In this document: in pieces, positions 1 to 9,212 of the stretch
Layout of the letters: each line of letters opens with the position of its first letter
Numbering within the stretch: position 1 is the first letter of the stretch
Origin: an uncultured bacterium
GTDB taxonomy: Bacteria; Pseudomonadota; Alphaproteobacteria; Rhodospirillales; Rhodospirillaceae
Direction: 5' to 3'
Assembly: GCA_903888485.1 (NCBI GenBank)
Contig: CAISTS010000040.1
Location: forward strand, 96,389 to 160,388
DNA length: 64,000 nt
The notes under the pieces: generated by a model
Told to the model about the DNA's origin: nothing
What the model saw: only the letters and a program-made list of their open reading frames with translations
Databases searched by the model: none
Position numbers and translations under genes: made by a program

Positions 1-111
1 GCTTTGCGGTCGGCGTGCAAGATGCAGTCGCAGGGTCACCCACGCCCACCAGATCAGCGCGAGCGGCGTCACGAAGCACTGCCGGACAATATGAACCAAT
101 TTCATGCGCAT
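1..111 (-). CDS. Possible 5' end of a membrane-protein gene (runs off the left edge)
   Basis: A reverse-strand reading frame is open from an ATG at 111 (second ATG at 105) to the window edge, giving about 37 residues. It begins MRMKLVHIVRQ and continues with an aromatic hydrophobic stretch (PLALIWWAWVTL) followed by Arg-rich residues, as in an N-terminal membrane anchor. I see no good ribosome binding site. I do not recognise the family, and the short length means chance is possible. The 180 bases between this start and ettA hold no other gene I can support. Confidence 0.3.
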   Translation of the reverse strand, partial: MRMKLVHIVRQCFVTPLALIWWAWVTLRLHLARRPQS

Positions 112-293
112 CCATGGGGGAGGACACGCATGCACAACGTATGGCCGCGAGAACTGTTACGCCTCGCGCCGCCGCAGATGGCGATTCAAACTGCCTTCCG
201 GGCGCGCCAAAATTCGGCTAGGAAGCAGGCCCGCCGGGCCTTGCGCCCGCCCATGTTCATTCTTTAGCGCTATTATTCAGGGAATTCAAAGGC

Positions 294-1973
<1,680 letters not shown>

Positions 1974-1979
1974 AACCCG

Positions 1980-2102
1980 ATGATGAAGGGCAGCTGCAAC
2001 TGCGGCGATGTAACCTTCGAGGTCGATCCCGCGCTCACCGGTCCCATCATCGAATGCAACTGCTCGCATTGCAGCGCCAAGTCGGAAAGCGCCGGAGAGT
2101 AA
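1980..2102 (+). pseudogene. Truncated GFA/CENP-V-type zinc-binding protein fragment
   Basis: This 40-codon frame starts 7 bases after ettA and encodes MMKGSCNCGDVTFEVDPAL, then IIECNCSHC. The CxC ... CxCxxC spacing is the N-terminal zinc-binding signature of the GFA family (glutathione-dependent formaldehyde-activating enzyme-like proteins, normally about 120-160 residues). The frame ends at TAA 2100-2102 just after this motif. No continuation of the fold is evident in the other frames up to the next gene at 2172. I read it as a remnant truncated by deletion or mutation. A functional micro-protein is possible but less likely. Confidence 0.55.
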
Positions 2103-2171
2103 ACCTCGCGCCCGCACGATCCCGTGAGCGACGCCCGCGCCCACGGACGGCTGTACTTCAACGCCCGAACT

Positions 2172-2426
2172 CTACGCCGCCGCGCGGGCCTCTAGAACCA
2201 TCTCGTAGTATTCCATCACGGTCAGCCAAAGCTGGCGCATGACCGGGCCGTCGTTGCGTTCGATCAGCTCGCGGTCGAGGACATCGAGGATGGCCTGGAC
2301 GTTCAGCATCATCTTCTCGCCCTGGCCCACCTGCCGCTCCAAGAGCTTAAGGACGGCCTCCGTCGGCAGGGGCTCGGCCTCGCACTTGGCCACCATCTGC
2401 CGCACCCATTCACGCGCACTTGCCAT
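2172..2426 (-). CDS. Hypothetical protein, 84 residues
   Basis: The protein is helical and charged, beginning MASAREWVRQMVAKCEAE and ending VMEYYEMVLEARAAA. It has no signal peptide or membrane segment. The reading frame extends upstream to GTG 2438. I chose ATG 2426 because GGAGAG lies 5 bases before it in the frame's upstream part, a clear ribosome binding site. I do not recognise the family. It lies alone between the GFA remnant and mlaC, on the same strand as mlaC, with a 109-base gap. Confidence 0.6.
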   Translation of the reverse strand: MASAREWVRQMVAKCEAEPLPTEAVLKLLERQVGQGEKMMLNVQAILDVLDRELIERNDGPVMRQLWLTVMEYYEMVLEARAAA

Positions 2427-2535
2427 TTCACTCTCCACATTCAGCGGGAGAGGAGGCTAGAACGCCGGGTAGAACAAATCAAGAACATTTCGGGCGTGAA
2501 GTTAGCCCAGGTGGGTTCGTAGGCGGGATTAAGGG

Positions 2536-3156
2536 TTAAGCGCCCTGTTGGGCTTTCAGGTCGGCGACCTGCTTCTCCATCTGCGCCAGGAGGCCGGCGA
2601 AGCTGCCGGACTGGGAGATGACCGTCGAGTAGTCCTGGCGATAGGTGATGGCCATGCTGACGCCCTCGACGACGATATCCAGCACCTTGAAGCCCTCGGG
2701 GCGCTTGCGCAGACGCCATTCGACCCCAAAGGAGCCGCTGGCGTTGCCGAGGATGGTCGATTTGACCAGCGTGCCCTCGGCGCCGTCCGCCTGCTGGCCG
2801 GTGACCGTGATCGTCTGGCCGTTGTACTCGGAGAAGCGGCGCGACCACGTGTAGACGATCACGTCCTCGAACAGCGTGTTGAACTTCTCCAGTTCGGCCG
2901 GCGAAGCGGCCTTGGAGAAGCGCGCCAGCACGAAGCGGCCGATGGCCGGAATATCGAAGTAGGTTTTGAACATCTCGCGGAAGCGGGCCTGCTTCTCGGT
3001 GTTCGGGATTTGCGCGGTCAGAATCTCGGTGATGCCCTTCTGCGCGAAGGTGCTGACGAAGGCGCCGCCATCGGCGGCCTGAGCGTGCAAGGAAGCCGGC
3101 ACGAGCGCAAGGAGCGCGAAGGCGGCAGCGGAGCGAAGAAACTGAGAGCGGTTCAT
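2536..3156 (-). CDS. mlaC: Phospholipid-binding protein MlaC (Ttg2D/HpnM family)
   Basis: 206 residues beginning MNRSQFLRSAAAFALLALVP with a cleavable signal ending near ASLHAQA. This predicts a periplasmic protein of the MlaC superfamily, which shuttles phospholipids between the outer-membrane MlaA complex and the inner-membrane MlaFEDB transporter. Supporting motifs are the RFREMFKTYFDIPAIGRFVL segment and the GFKVLDIVVEGVSMA segment near the C-terminus, both typical of the family. The frame is open to an ATG at 3192, but that would put charged residues before the signal peptide, so 3156 is preferred. It lies directly downstream of mlaA (51-base gap) on the same strand, consistent with one operon. 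mlaFEDB is not in this window. Confidence 0.88.
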   Translation of the reverse strand: MNRSQFLRSAAAFALLALVPASLHAQAADGGAFVSTFAQKGITEILTAQIPNTEKQARFREMFKTYFDIPAIGRFVLARFSKAASPAELEKFNTLFEDVIVYTWSRRFSEYNGQTITVTGQQADGAEGTLVKSTILGNASGSFGVEWRLRKRPEGFKVLDIVVEGVSMAITYRQDYSTVISQSGSFAGLLAQMEKQVADLKAQQGA

Positions 3157-3206
3157 GGCAGGCCTATATGTGGTTACGGCGCGTGCTTTCAACGCGATTG
3201 TTCAAA

Positions 3207-4001
3207 TCAGTCGAAGTCTTCCATGGGCGGCGGCGCGCCGTTGCGGATTTCGCTTTGACGGATCTGGCGATAGGACGAGCGCAGGGCCGCGTAATAGTCG
3301 AGTGAGGACTTCTTGAGCTCGTCCAAGGGGTCCATGACGCCATCTTTGAGTGTGATGTAAGTGGCGCCCAGATAGGCCCAGCTCACCCAACCCATGGCGC
3401 CGTCGCCGCGGCTGTACCAGGCGAGGGGATCGGTGATGAAGGCATCGACACCGAAGCCGAAGCCGTCGCGTGCGGTGGAGGGTCCAAGCAGCGGGACATA
3501 TACGTAAGGTCCGTCGCCCAAGCCCCATACGGCCAAAGTCTGGCCGAAATCCTCGCTGTGGTATTCCATACCAAGCTTGGTCCCCACGTCGAAGAAGCCG
3601 AAAAAGCCCATGGTGGTGTTGACGGCAAAGCGCCCAAAGGTCGTGCCGGCGCGCGTGAATTCGCCCTGCAGCACGTCGTTGATGAAGGTGATCGGGCTGC
3701 GCACGTTGTTGAAGAAATTGTCGACGCCCCTGCGCCCTGGGGCGGGCACGGCAAAGCGGTAGACCTTGATGACCGGGCGCACCAGCACCTGATCGAGGCT
3801 CTGGTCGACCTTGAACATGGCCCGGTTCATGGGCTCGAGGGGGTCGTTGGCCTCCTCGTAAGCCGCGAAGGCTATGGCGTCCGTGGCGGGCGGCTTGTGG
3901 GCGCAGCCCGACAGGACGAGCGCAGCCAAGCCAAATACGCCCATGCGAATGGACGCAGCCAAAAACCGAAAGTCGGGTATTCTTTTCACTGGGAAATGCA
4001 C
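3207..4001 (-). CDS. mlaA: Outer-membrane lipid asymmetry lipoprotein MlaA (VacJ)
   Basis: 264 residues with a signal peptide and lipobox LVLSGC (Cys33), predicting an outer-membrane lipoprotein. MlaA extracts mislocalised phospholipids from the outer leaflet and hands them to MlaC. Family motifs are clear: NDPLEPMNRAMFKVD, the VDNFFNNVRSPITFIND segment, GFFDVGTKLG and the YVPLLGPSTARDG segment. A second possible start at Met20 (3944) would still retain the lipobox. The next gene downstream is mlaC, the functional partner. The C-terminus PPPMEDFD is acidic. Confidence 0.93.
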   Translation of the reverse strand: MHFPVKRIPDFRFLAASIRMGVFGLAALVLSGCAHKPPATDAIAFAAYEEANDPLEPMNRAMFKVDQSLDQVLVRPVIKVYRFAVPAPGRRGVDNFFNNVRSPITFINDVLQGEFTRAGTTFGRFAVNTTMGFFGFFDVGTKLGMEYHSEDFGQTLAVWGLGDGPYVYVPLLGPSTARDGFGFGVDAFITDPLAWYSRGDGAMGWVSWAYLGATYITLKDGVMDPLDELKKSSLDYYAALRSSYRQIRQSEIRNGAPPPMEDFD

Positions 4002-4132
4002 CGGGGATTACCTACAAAAGCCACCAAAATATCCCTATTTTGTATCGTCTTAAGCGGCCCCGTCCCCGGCCTGAGGCTGGGTAACATATCCGGCTGTAAT
4101 AGACTAGTAACGAGTAAATGAGGCGGACCTAA

Positions 4133-5035
<903 letters not shown>

Positions 5036-5045
5036 AAACACGGGC

Positions 5046-5190
5046 GTCGTCCCCGGGCTTGTCCCGGGGACCCAGAGCGGTAGGGAATAAGGGTCGCCAA
5101 AACACACGCCGCGCGATGAACAATCGCATCTCACAAGGAACCATCGCGCTTGATACCCTGGACGCTCGGGACAAGCCCGCGGGTGACGAC
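5046..5190. repeat. Two-hairpin intergenic repeat, copy A
   Basis: The left end holds TCCCCGGGCTTGTCCCGGGGA, whose CCCCGGG/CCCGGGG arms can fold around CTTGT. The right end has CCTGGACGCTCGGGACAAGCC followed by CGCGGGTGACG. About 85 unrelated bases lie between. The two ends are roughly inverted relative to each other (GGGCTTGTCCC against GGGACAAGCCC, then CCCAG against CTGG). A second copy with the same outer blocks and a different centre lies at 52217-52340. It has no coding capacity. It ends 9 bases before the uvrD start, so it supplies that gene's leader. Confidence 0.75.
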
Positions 5191-5199
5191 CGGAATTAG

Positions 5200-7542
5200 A
5201 TGTCCGACCCTTTCGAACTCAACGACGAGATTCCGTTCGAGCCCGCGAAGCCCTATGTCCCGGCGGCGGCGCCCTCGCGCGCGGAAAACGCGCGCGACTC
5301 AAATGAAGGCGGACTTCCGCCGCCCGCGCCCATGTGGCTGGACAAGCTGAATCCCGAGCAGAAGGATGCCGTGCTGGCCACCGAAGGGCCGGTGCTGGTG
5401 CTATCCGGCGCGGGCACGGGCAAGACGCGCGTGCTCATCACGCGGCTCGCCTACATCCTCGCGCAGCGCTCGGCCAAACCCTGGCAGATCCTCGCCGTGA
5501 CCTTCACCAACCGCGCCGCGCGCGAGATGCGCGAGCGGGTGGCGGCGCTGGTGGGGCCGGCCGCCGAACAGATTTGGCTGGGCACCTTCCATGCGCTCGG
5601 CGTGCGTATGCTGCGCCGGAACGCCGAAGCCGTGGGCCTGCGCTCCAACTTCACCATTCTCGACGCCGACGATCAGCTACGCCTGATCAAGCAGCTCATG
5701 GAAGCCGACGAGGTCGATTCCAAGAAGTGGCCGGCGCAAGGGCTTCTCGCCATCATCCAGCGCTGGAAGGATCGCGGGCTGACGCCGGACAAAGTCGGCG
5801 GCGGCTCAGGCACCGAATACGCCGCCGGCCGCGCGCTGGCGCTATACAAGGCCTACCAGGAGCGGCTGAGGACATTGAACGCCGCCGACTTCGGCGACCT
5901 CTTGCTGCACTGCCTGACGATCTTTCACCAGCAGCCGGACGTCCTGAAGCGCTACCAGGAGCAGTTTCGGTACGTGCTGGTCGACGAGTATCAGGACACC
6001 AACGTGGCGCAATACCTGTGGCTGCGTTTGCTCACCGCCACGCATCGCAATCTTTGCTGCGTCGGCGACGACGACCAGTCGATCTATTCCTGGCGCGGCG
6101 CTGAAGTCGGCAACATCCTGCGTTTCGAGAAGGACTTTCCCGACGCCAAGGTGATCCGCCTCGAGCGCAACTACCGCTCGACGCCGACGATCCTGGCTGC
6201 CGCCTCGCACCTGATCGCCCACAACGAAGACCGCCTCGGCAAGACCTTGCGCACCGGCCACGAGGGCGAGATCGAGGCCGGCGAGCTTGTGAAAGTGCGC
6301 GGCGTCTGGGACGGCCAGGAAGAAGCGCGCTGGGTCGTGGACGAAATCGAGACTTTGCAGCGGCGCGGCGCGAAGCTCACCGAGATCGCGATCCTGGTGC
6401 GTGCGGGCTTTCAGATGCTGGAGTTCGAAGAGCGCCTGATCACCACCGGCATTCCTTATCGCGTCGTGGGTGGTCCGCGCTTTTACGAGCGCATGGAGAT
6501 CCGCGACGCTATCGCGTACCTGCGCCTGATCCACCAGGGCGACGACGACCTTGCCTTCGAGCGCATCGTCAACAAACCCAAACGCGGCCTCGGCGAGTCC
6601 ACGATCCAGAAGCTGCACCAACTCGCCCGTGCGCAGCAGGTCCCCATGCTGGAGGCCGCCATGCGCATGGTCGAGACCGACGAGCTGCGCCCGCAAGCGC
6701 GCACGGCGCTCAAAACCTTTGCGACGGAGCTTGAGCGCTGGCGTAGCTTGAAGGACACCGTCGCGCCTTCTGACCTGGCCGCCCAGGTGCTGGATGAGTC
6801 CGGTTACACCGCCATGTGGCAGGCCGACAAATCGCCCGAAGCACCAGGCCGCCTCGACAACCTGCGCGAATTCGTCTCGGGCCTGGAAGAGTGGGAGAAC
6901 CTCGCGGGGTTTCTCGATCACGTCAGCCTCGTCATGGAGAACGACGCCAATGCGGGGCAGGAGGGTGTGACGTTGATGACCCTGCACGCCGCAAAGGGCC
7001 TTGAGTTCGACAACATCTTCTTGCCGGGCTGGGAGGAAGACATCTTCCCCAGCCGGCGTTCGCTGGAGGAAAGCGGTCAGAAGGCGCTCGAGGAAGAGCG
7101 CCGGCTCGCCTACGTCGGCCTCACGCGCGCGCGCAAGCGTGTGCATGTGTCCTTCGCCGCCAACCGGCGTGTCTATAACCAGTGGCAGTCGTCCATTCCG
7201 TCGCGCTTCATCGAAGAGCTGCCGAAGAAAGCGGTGACCGCCGAAACCGATGCGGGGCTCTACAGCGGCAGTGGGAGCGGCGGCGGCTGGGGCGGACTAT
7301 CGGACTCAGGATCGCGCAGCGGCGCAGGCATGCGCCGCCCCGTGCGCATGGTCGAGACCGACCGCTGGGAGCAGGTGTCGCGCAATAAGTCCGAGCACGG
7401 CTTCAAGATCGGCGACCGCGTGTTTCATCAGAAGTTCGGCTACGGCCTGGTCGAGGAGATCGACGGCGACAAGCTCGCCATCGCCTTCGACAAAGCGGGG
7501 CGAAAAAAGGTGCTGGATAGTTTCGTAGAGCCGAGCGAGTAG
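5200..7542 (+). CDS. uvrD: UvrD/PcrA-type superfamily 1A DNA helicase
   Basis: 780 residues; a 3'-5' helicase acting in nucleotide-excision and mismatch repair and in removal of replication obstacles. Walker A is SGAGTGKTR (residues 69-77). AVTFTNRAAREMRERV, VDEYQDTN (motif II), GDDDQSIYSWRGA (motif III), VIRLERNYRS (motif IV), VTLMTLHAAKGLEFD (motif V) and YVGLTRARKRVHV (motif VI) follow in order. The C-terminus has a Gly-rich linker and a small domain beginning GDRVFHQKFGYG, which ends the PcrA/UvrD group. The first ~45 residues are an acidic, Pro-rich extension. The ATG at 5200 has no obvious ribosome binding site because repeat A abuts it. The next gene starts one base after the stop codon. 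Confidence 0.96.
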   Translation: MSDPFELNDEIPFEPAKPYVPAAAPSRAENARDSNEGGLPPPAPMWLDKLNPEQKDAVLATEGPVLVLSGAGTGKTRVLITRLAYILAQRSAKPWQILAVTFTNRAAREMRERVAALVGPAAEQIWLGTFHALGVRMLRRNAEAVGLRSNFTILDADDQLRLIKQLMEADEVDSKKWPAQGLLAIIQRWKDRGLTPDKVGGGSGTEYAAGRALALYKAYQERLRTLNAADFGDLLLHCLTIFHQQPDVLKRYQEQFRYVLVDEYQDTNVAQYLWLRLLTATHRNLCCVGDDDQSIYSWRGAEVGNILRFEKDFPDAKVIRLERNYRSTPTILAAASHLIAHNEDRLGKTLRTGHEGEIEAGELVKVRGVWDGQEEARWVVDEIETLQRRGAKLTEIAILVRAGFQMLEFEERLITTGIPYRVVGGPRFYERMEIRDAIAYLRLIHQGDDDLAFERIVNKPKRGLGESTIQKLHQLARAQQVPMLEAAMRMVETDELRPQARTALKTFATELERWRSLKDTVAPSDLAAQVLDESGYTAMWQADKSPEAPGRLDNLREFVSGLEEWENLAGFLDHVSLVMENDANAGQEGVTLMTLHAAKGLEFDNIFLPGWEEDIFPSRRSLEESGQKALEEERRLAYVGLTRARKRVHVSFAANRRVYNQWQSSIPSRFIEELPKKAVTAETDAGLYSGSGSGGGWGGLSDSGSRSGAGMRRPVRMVETDRWEQVSRNKSEHGFKIGDRVFHQKFGYGLVEEIDGDKLAIAFDKAGRKKVLDSFVEPSE

Positions 7543-7543
7543 C

Positions 7544-7826
7544 ATGGCCCGCTTGAATCTCGCCAGGAACTTTGCGGCGCTTCGGGACGAACTTTCGTAC
7601 GCTCTGTCTCCCAGCTTGGGTAAAGCGCCCCTCTGGCTTGCGGCGGCGGTGTTGGGCGGCGGCGCCGCGATGGCTTCTTTCGTCTCAGATCGAGAGCATT
7701 ACGCTGACACTGCAGGATACGGGCGGATGCAAGGTCTTCAAGATTGGAAACGTCGCTCTTGCCCAGCGCATCGACGCCGACGAACTGGCGACAGAAGTCG
7801 ACGCCATGGGCGCCAACAAAGACTGA
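7544..7826 (+). pseudogene. Small membrane protein gene with an apparent frameshift
   Basis: ATG 7544 lies one base after the uvrD stop. Its frame gives a sensible start (MARLNLARNFAALRDEL) and a hydrophobic segment (APLWLAAAVLGGGAAMASFV) but then becomes Arg-rich nonsense. From about 7680 the +1 frame reads QIESITLTLQDTGGCKVFKI and ends GNVALAQRIDADELATEVDAMGANKD with a stop at 7824-7826. It lacks its own start codon. Joining the two frames gives a protein of about 94 residues with one membrane anchor. The break is near 7675-7690. It could be a real mutation, programmed frameshifting or an assembly error. The family is unknown. Confidence 0.45.
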
Positions 7827-7881
7827 TAAATAAAAAGGCGGCAGCGACATAAACCTTTAGGGGGGATCCGTCGCCGCCGCC
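7827..7881 (-). terminator. Rho-independent terminator of a reverse-strand transcript
   Basis: Read on the reverse strand, GGCGGCGGCGAC (7881-7870) pairs with GTCGCTGCCGCC (7848-7837), with one A/C-type mismatch, and is followed directly by TTTTTATTTATC. The T-run is present only in this orientation. Both flanking genes are on the forward strand, so this terminator must serve a reverse-strand transcript that starts inside the 7882-8270 gap. Confidence 0.75.
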
Positions 7882-8210
7882 CGCATCACACACGTACCGT
7901 AACTAAACACCGGTGTGATGCGAAACACGTCACCTAACGCGCGAGCCGCCAAAAGGGCTGCGAAATAAATGCGGCGGCAGCGCGTAGAAGGGGGAGGGGA
8001 TGCGCCGCCGCCGCTGATCCGAGAAACTGAGGGGAGGGAGATTTCAGTTGGCTCGGATGTCTAAAAACTGGAGGAAGGACGTTCGCGCGGGTCGTGCTGA
8101 CGTGTGCCGCGGAAAGAACCCCCAAAATCGTTCGCGCTGTACATTCATATGATCCAGCGCGCCGTGCTACCACTGCGGTTATTGCATCTCTGACCGAGAA
8201 TGTCTGCATA
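7827..8210 (-). ncRNA. Candidate small RNA with CU-rich stem-loops
   Basis: No convincing protein is encoded in the 440 bases between the uvrD unit and prmA. The reverse strand contains four ordered hairpins. SL1 (8058-8017) has 7-bp and 6-bp stems closing a loop with CTCCCTCCCC. SL2 (8014-7971) has a 13-bp stem with one G-U pair, loop ATCCCCTCCCCCTTCTAC, followed by ATTTATTT. SL3 (7922-7882) has a perfect 10-bp stem. The terminator at 7827-7881 has a C-rich loop. Exposed CU-rich loops are typical of alphaproteobacterial anti-Shine-Dalgarno sRNAs (alpha-r14, cuckoo/CcsR types). The 5' end is a guess; no strong promoter is visible. An alternative is a 91-codon reverse-strand frame starting at 8209, judged unlikely. 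Confidence 0.5.
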
Positions 8211-8270
8211 CCTCTTTAGAATGATGACAAAGAATAAATCTATGCGATTTTTCGCTGCAAACTATGCCCA

Positions 8271-9209
8271 ATGACGATGTCTCACATCATGGACAGTAAC
8301 CTTGGCACTTCATGGAGCGCGCGCGTGATCGTGCCGCTGCAGTTGGCCGGCGCTTTTGAGCGGGTGTTCGAGAATCTCGCAGGCGTGGTGAGCCTTTACG
8401 AGTGGGATGAAAGTATAAATCCAAATTTATGGGCGGTCGAAGGCAGCTTCGATGCCGCCCCGCCGCGCGCCGAACTCATCGCGCGTGTAGAACTGACGGC
8501 TGCCGCGCTTAACATTGTCACACCTGAGTTACATATCGCGAAAGTCCCGGTTAAGGACTGGCTCAGCGAGAGCATCGCGAGCTTCCCGCCTTTACGCGCC
8601 GGGCGCTTCTATATCCATGGCGATCACATCAAGGGGCCGTATCCGCCGGGGGCTGTGCGCCTGATGATCAACGCCGCCACGGCCTTCGGATCGGGCCAGC
8701 ACGCGAGCACGCTCGGTTGCCTGCATGCTCTCGACGGCATGCTGCGCGCGGGCGGGCCTCCACATGTGGGCGCGCTGCTAGGCCTCGACATGGGCTGCGG
8801 CACGGGGATCCTTGGCATGGCAGCGGCCAAGGCCGCGCGAAGGCCGGTACTGTGCGCGGATATCGATCCCGAAGCCGTGCGCGTGACGCGCTACAACGCG
8901 CGCCGCAACGGCATCGCGAATCTTGTGCCGGCGATCATGAGCGACGGCGCCGATGACCGCGCCATCCGCGCCCGCGGCCCTTACGGCTTCATTACGGCCA
9001 ATATCCTCGCGCGGCCCTTGGTGCAGATGGCGGACGATTTGGCCGGGATGCTGGCCCCCGGCGGCTGGCTGATCCTGGCTGGGTTCATCCGCCGCGATGA
9101 GGCCATGGTCGGCAACGCCTATCGCGCTCAAGGACTTAGTTTAGTGCGGCGAATCCGCATCGCGCCTTGGACCACGCTTGTCCTACGCCGCGGGGCTCAC
9201 TACCTTTAA
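8271..9209 (+). CDS. prmA: Ribosomal protein L11 methyltransferase PrmA
   Basis: 312 residues, slightly longer than the roughly 295 of E. coli PrmA. The enzyme trimethylates L11 using S-adenosylmethionine. The N-terminal half is the L11-recognition domain (SNLGTSWSARVIVPLQLAGA). The class I methyltransferase fold follows: INAATAFGSGQHASTLGCL, motif I GLDMGCGTGILGMAAAK near 168-184, VLCADIDPEAVRVTRYNARRN, and ITANILARPL, which is the PrmA NILA-type motif IV. Three in-frame ATGs (8271, 8277, 8289) are possible. None has a good ribosome binding site, and 8289 is as plausible as the one given. Confidence 0.92.
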   Translation: MTMSHIMDSNLGTSWSARVIVPLQLAGAFERVFENLAGVVSLYEWDESINPNLWAVEGSFDAAPPRAELIARVELTAAALNIVTPELHIAKVPVKDWLSESIASFPPLRAGRFYIHGDHIKGPYPPGAVRLMINAATAFGSGQHASTLGCLHALDGMLRAGGPPHVGALLGLDMGCGTGILGMAAAKAARRPVLCADIDPEAVRVTRYNARRNGIANLVPAIMSDGADDRAIRARGPYGFITANILARPLVQMADDLAGMLAPGGWLILAGFIRRDEAMVGNAYRAQGLSLVRRIRIAPWTTLVLRRGAHYL

Positions 9210-9212
9210 CCC

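Noticed and set aside
7934..8209. A 91-codon reverse-strand frame in the uvrD-prmA gap
   Set aside because: It has no usable ribosome binding site spacing and spans the stem-loops; structure fits an RNA better. Kept only as an alternative.
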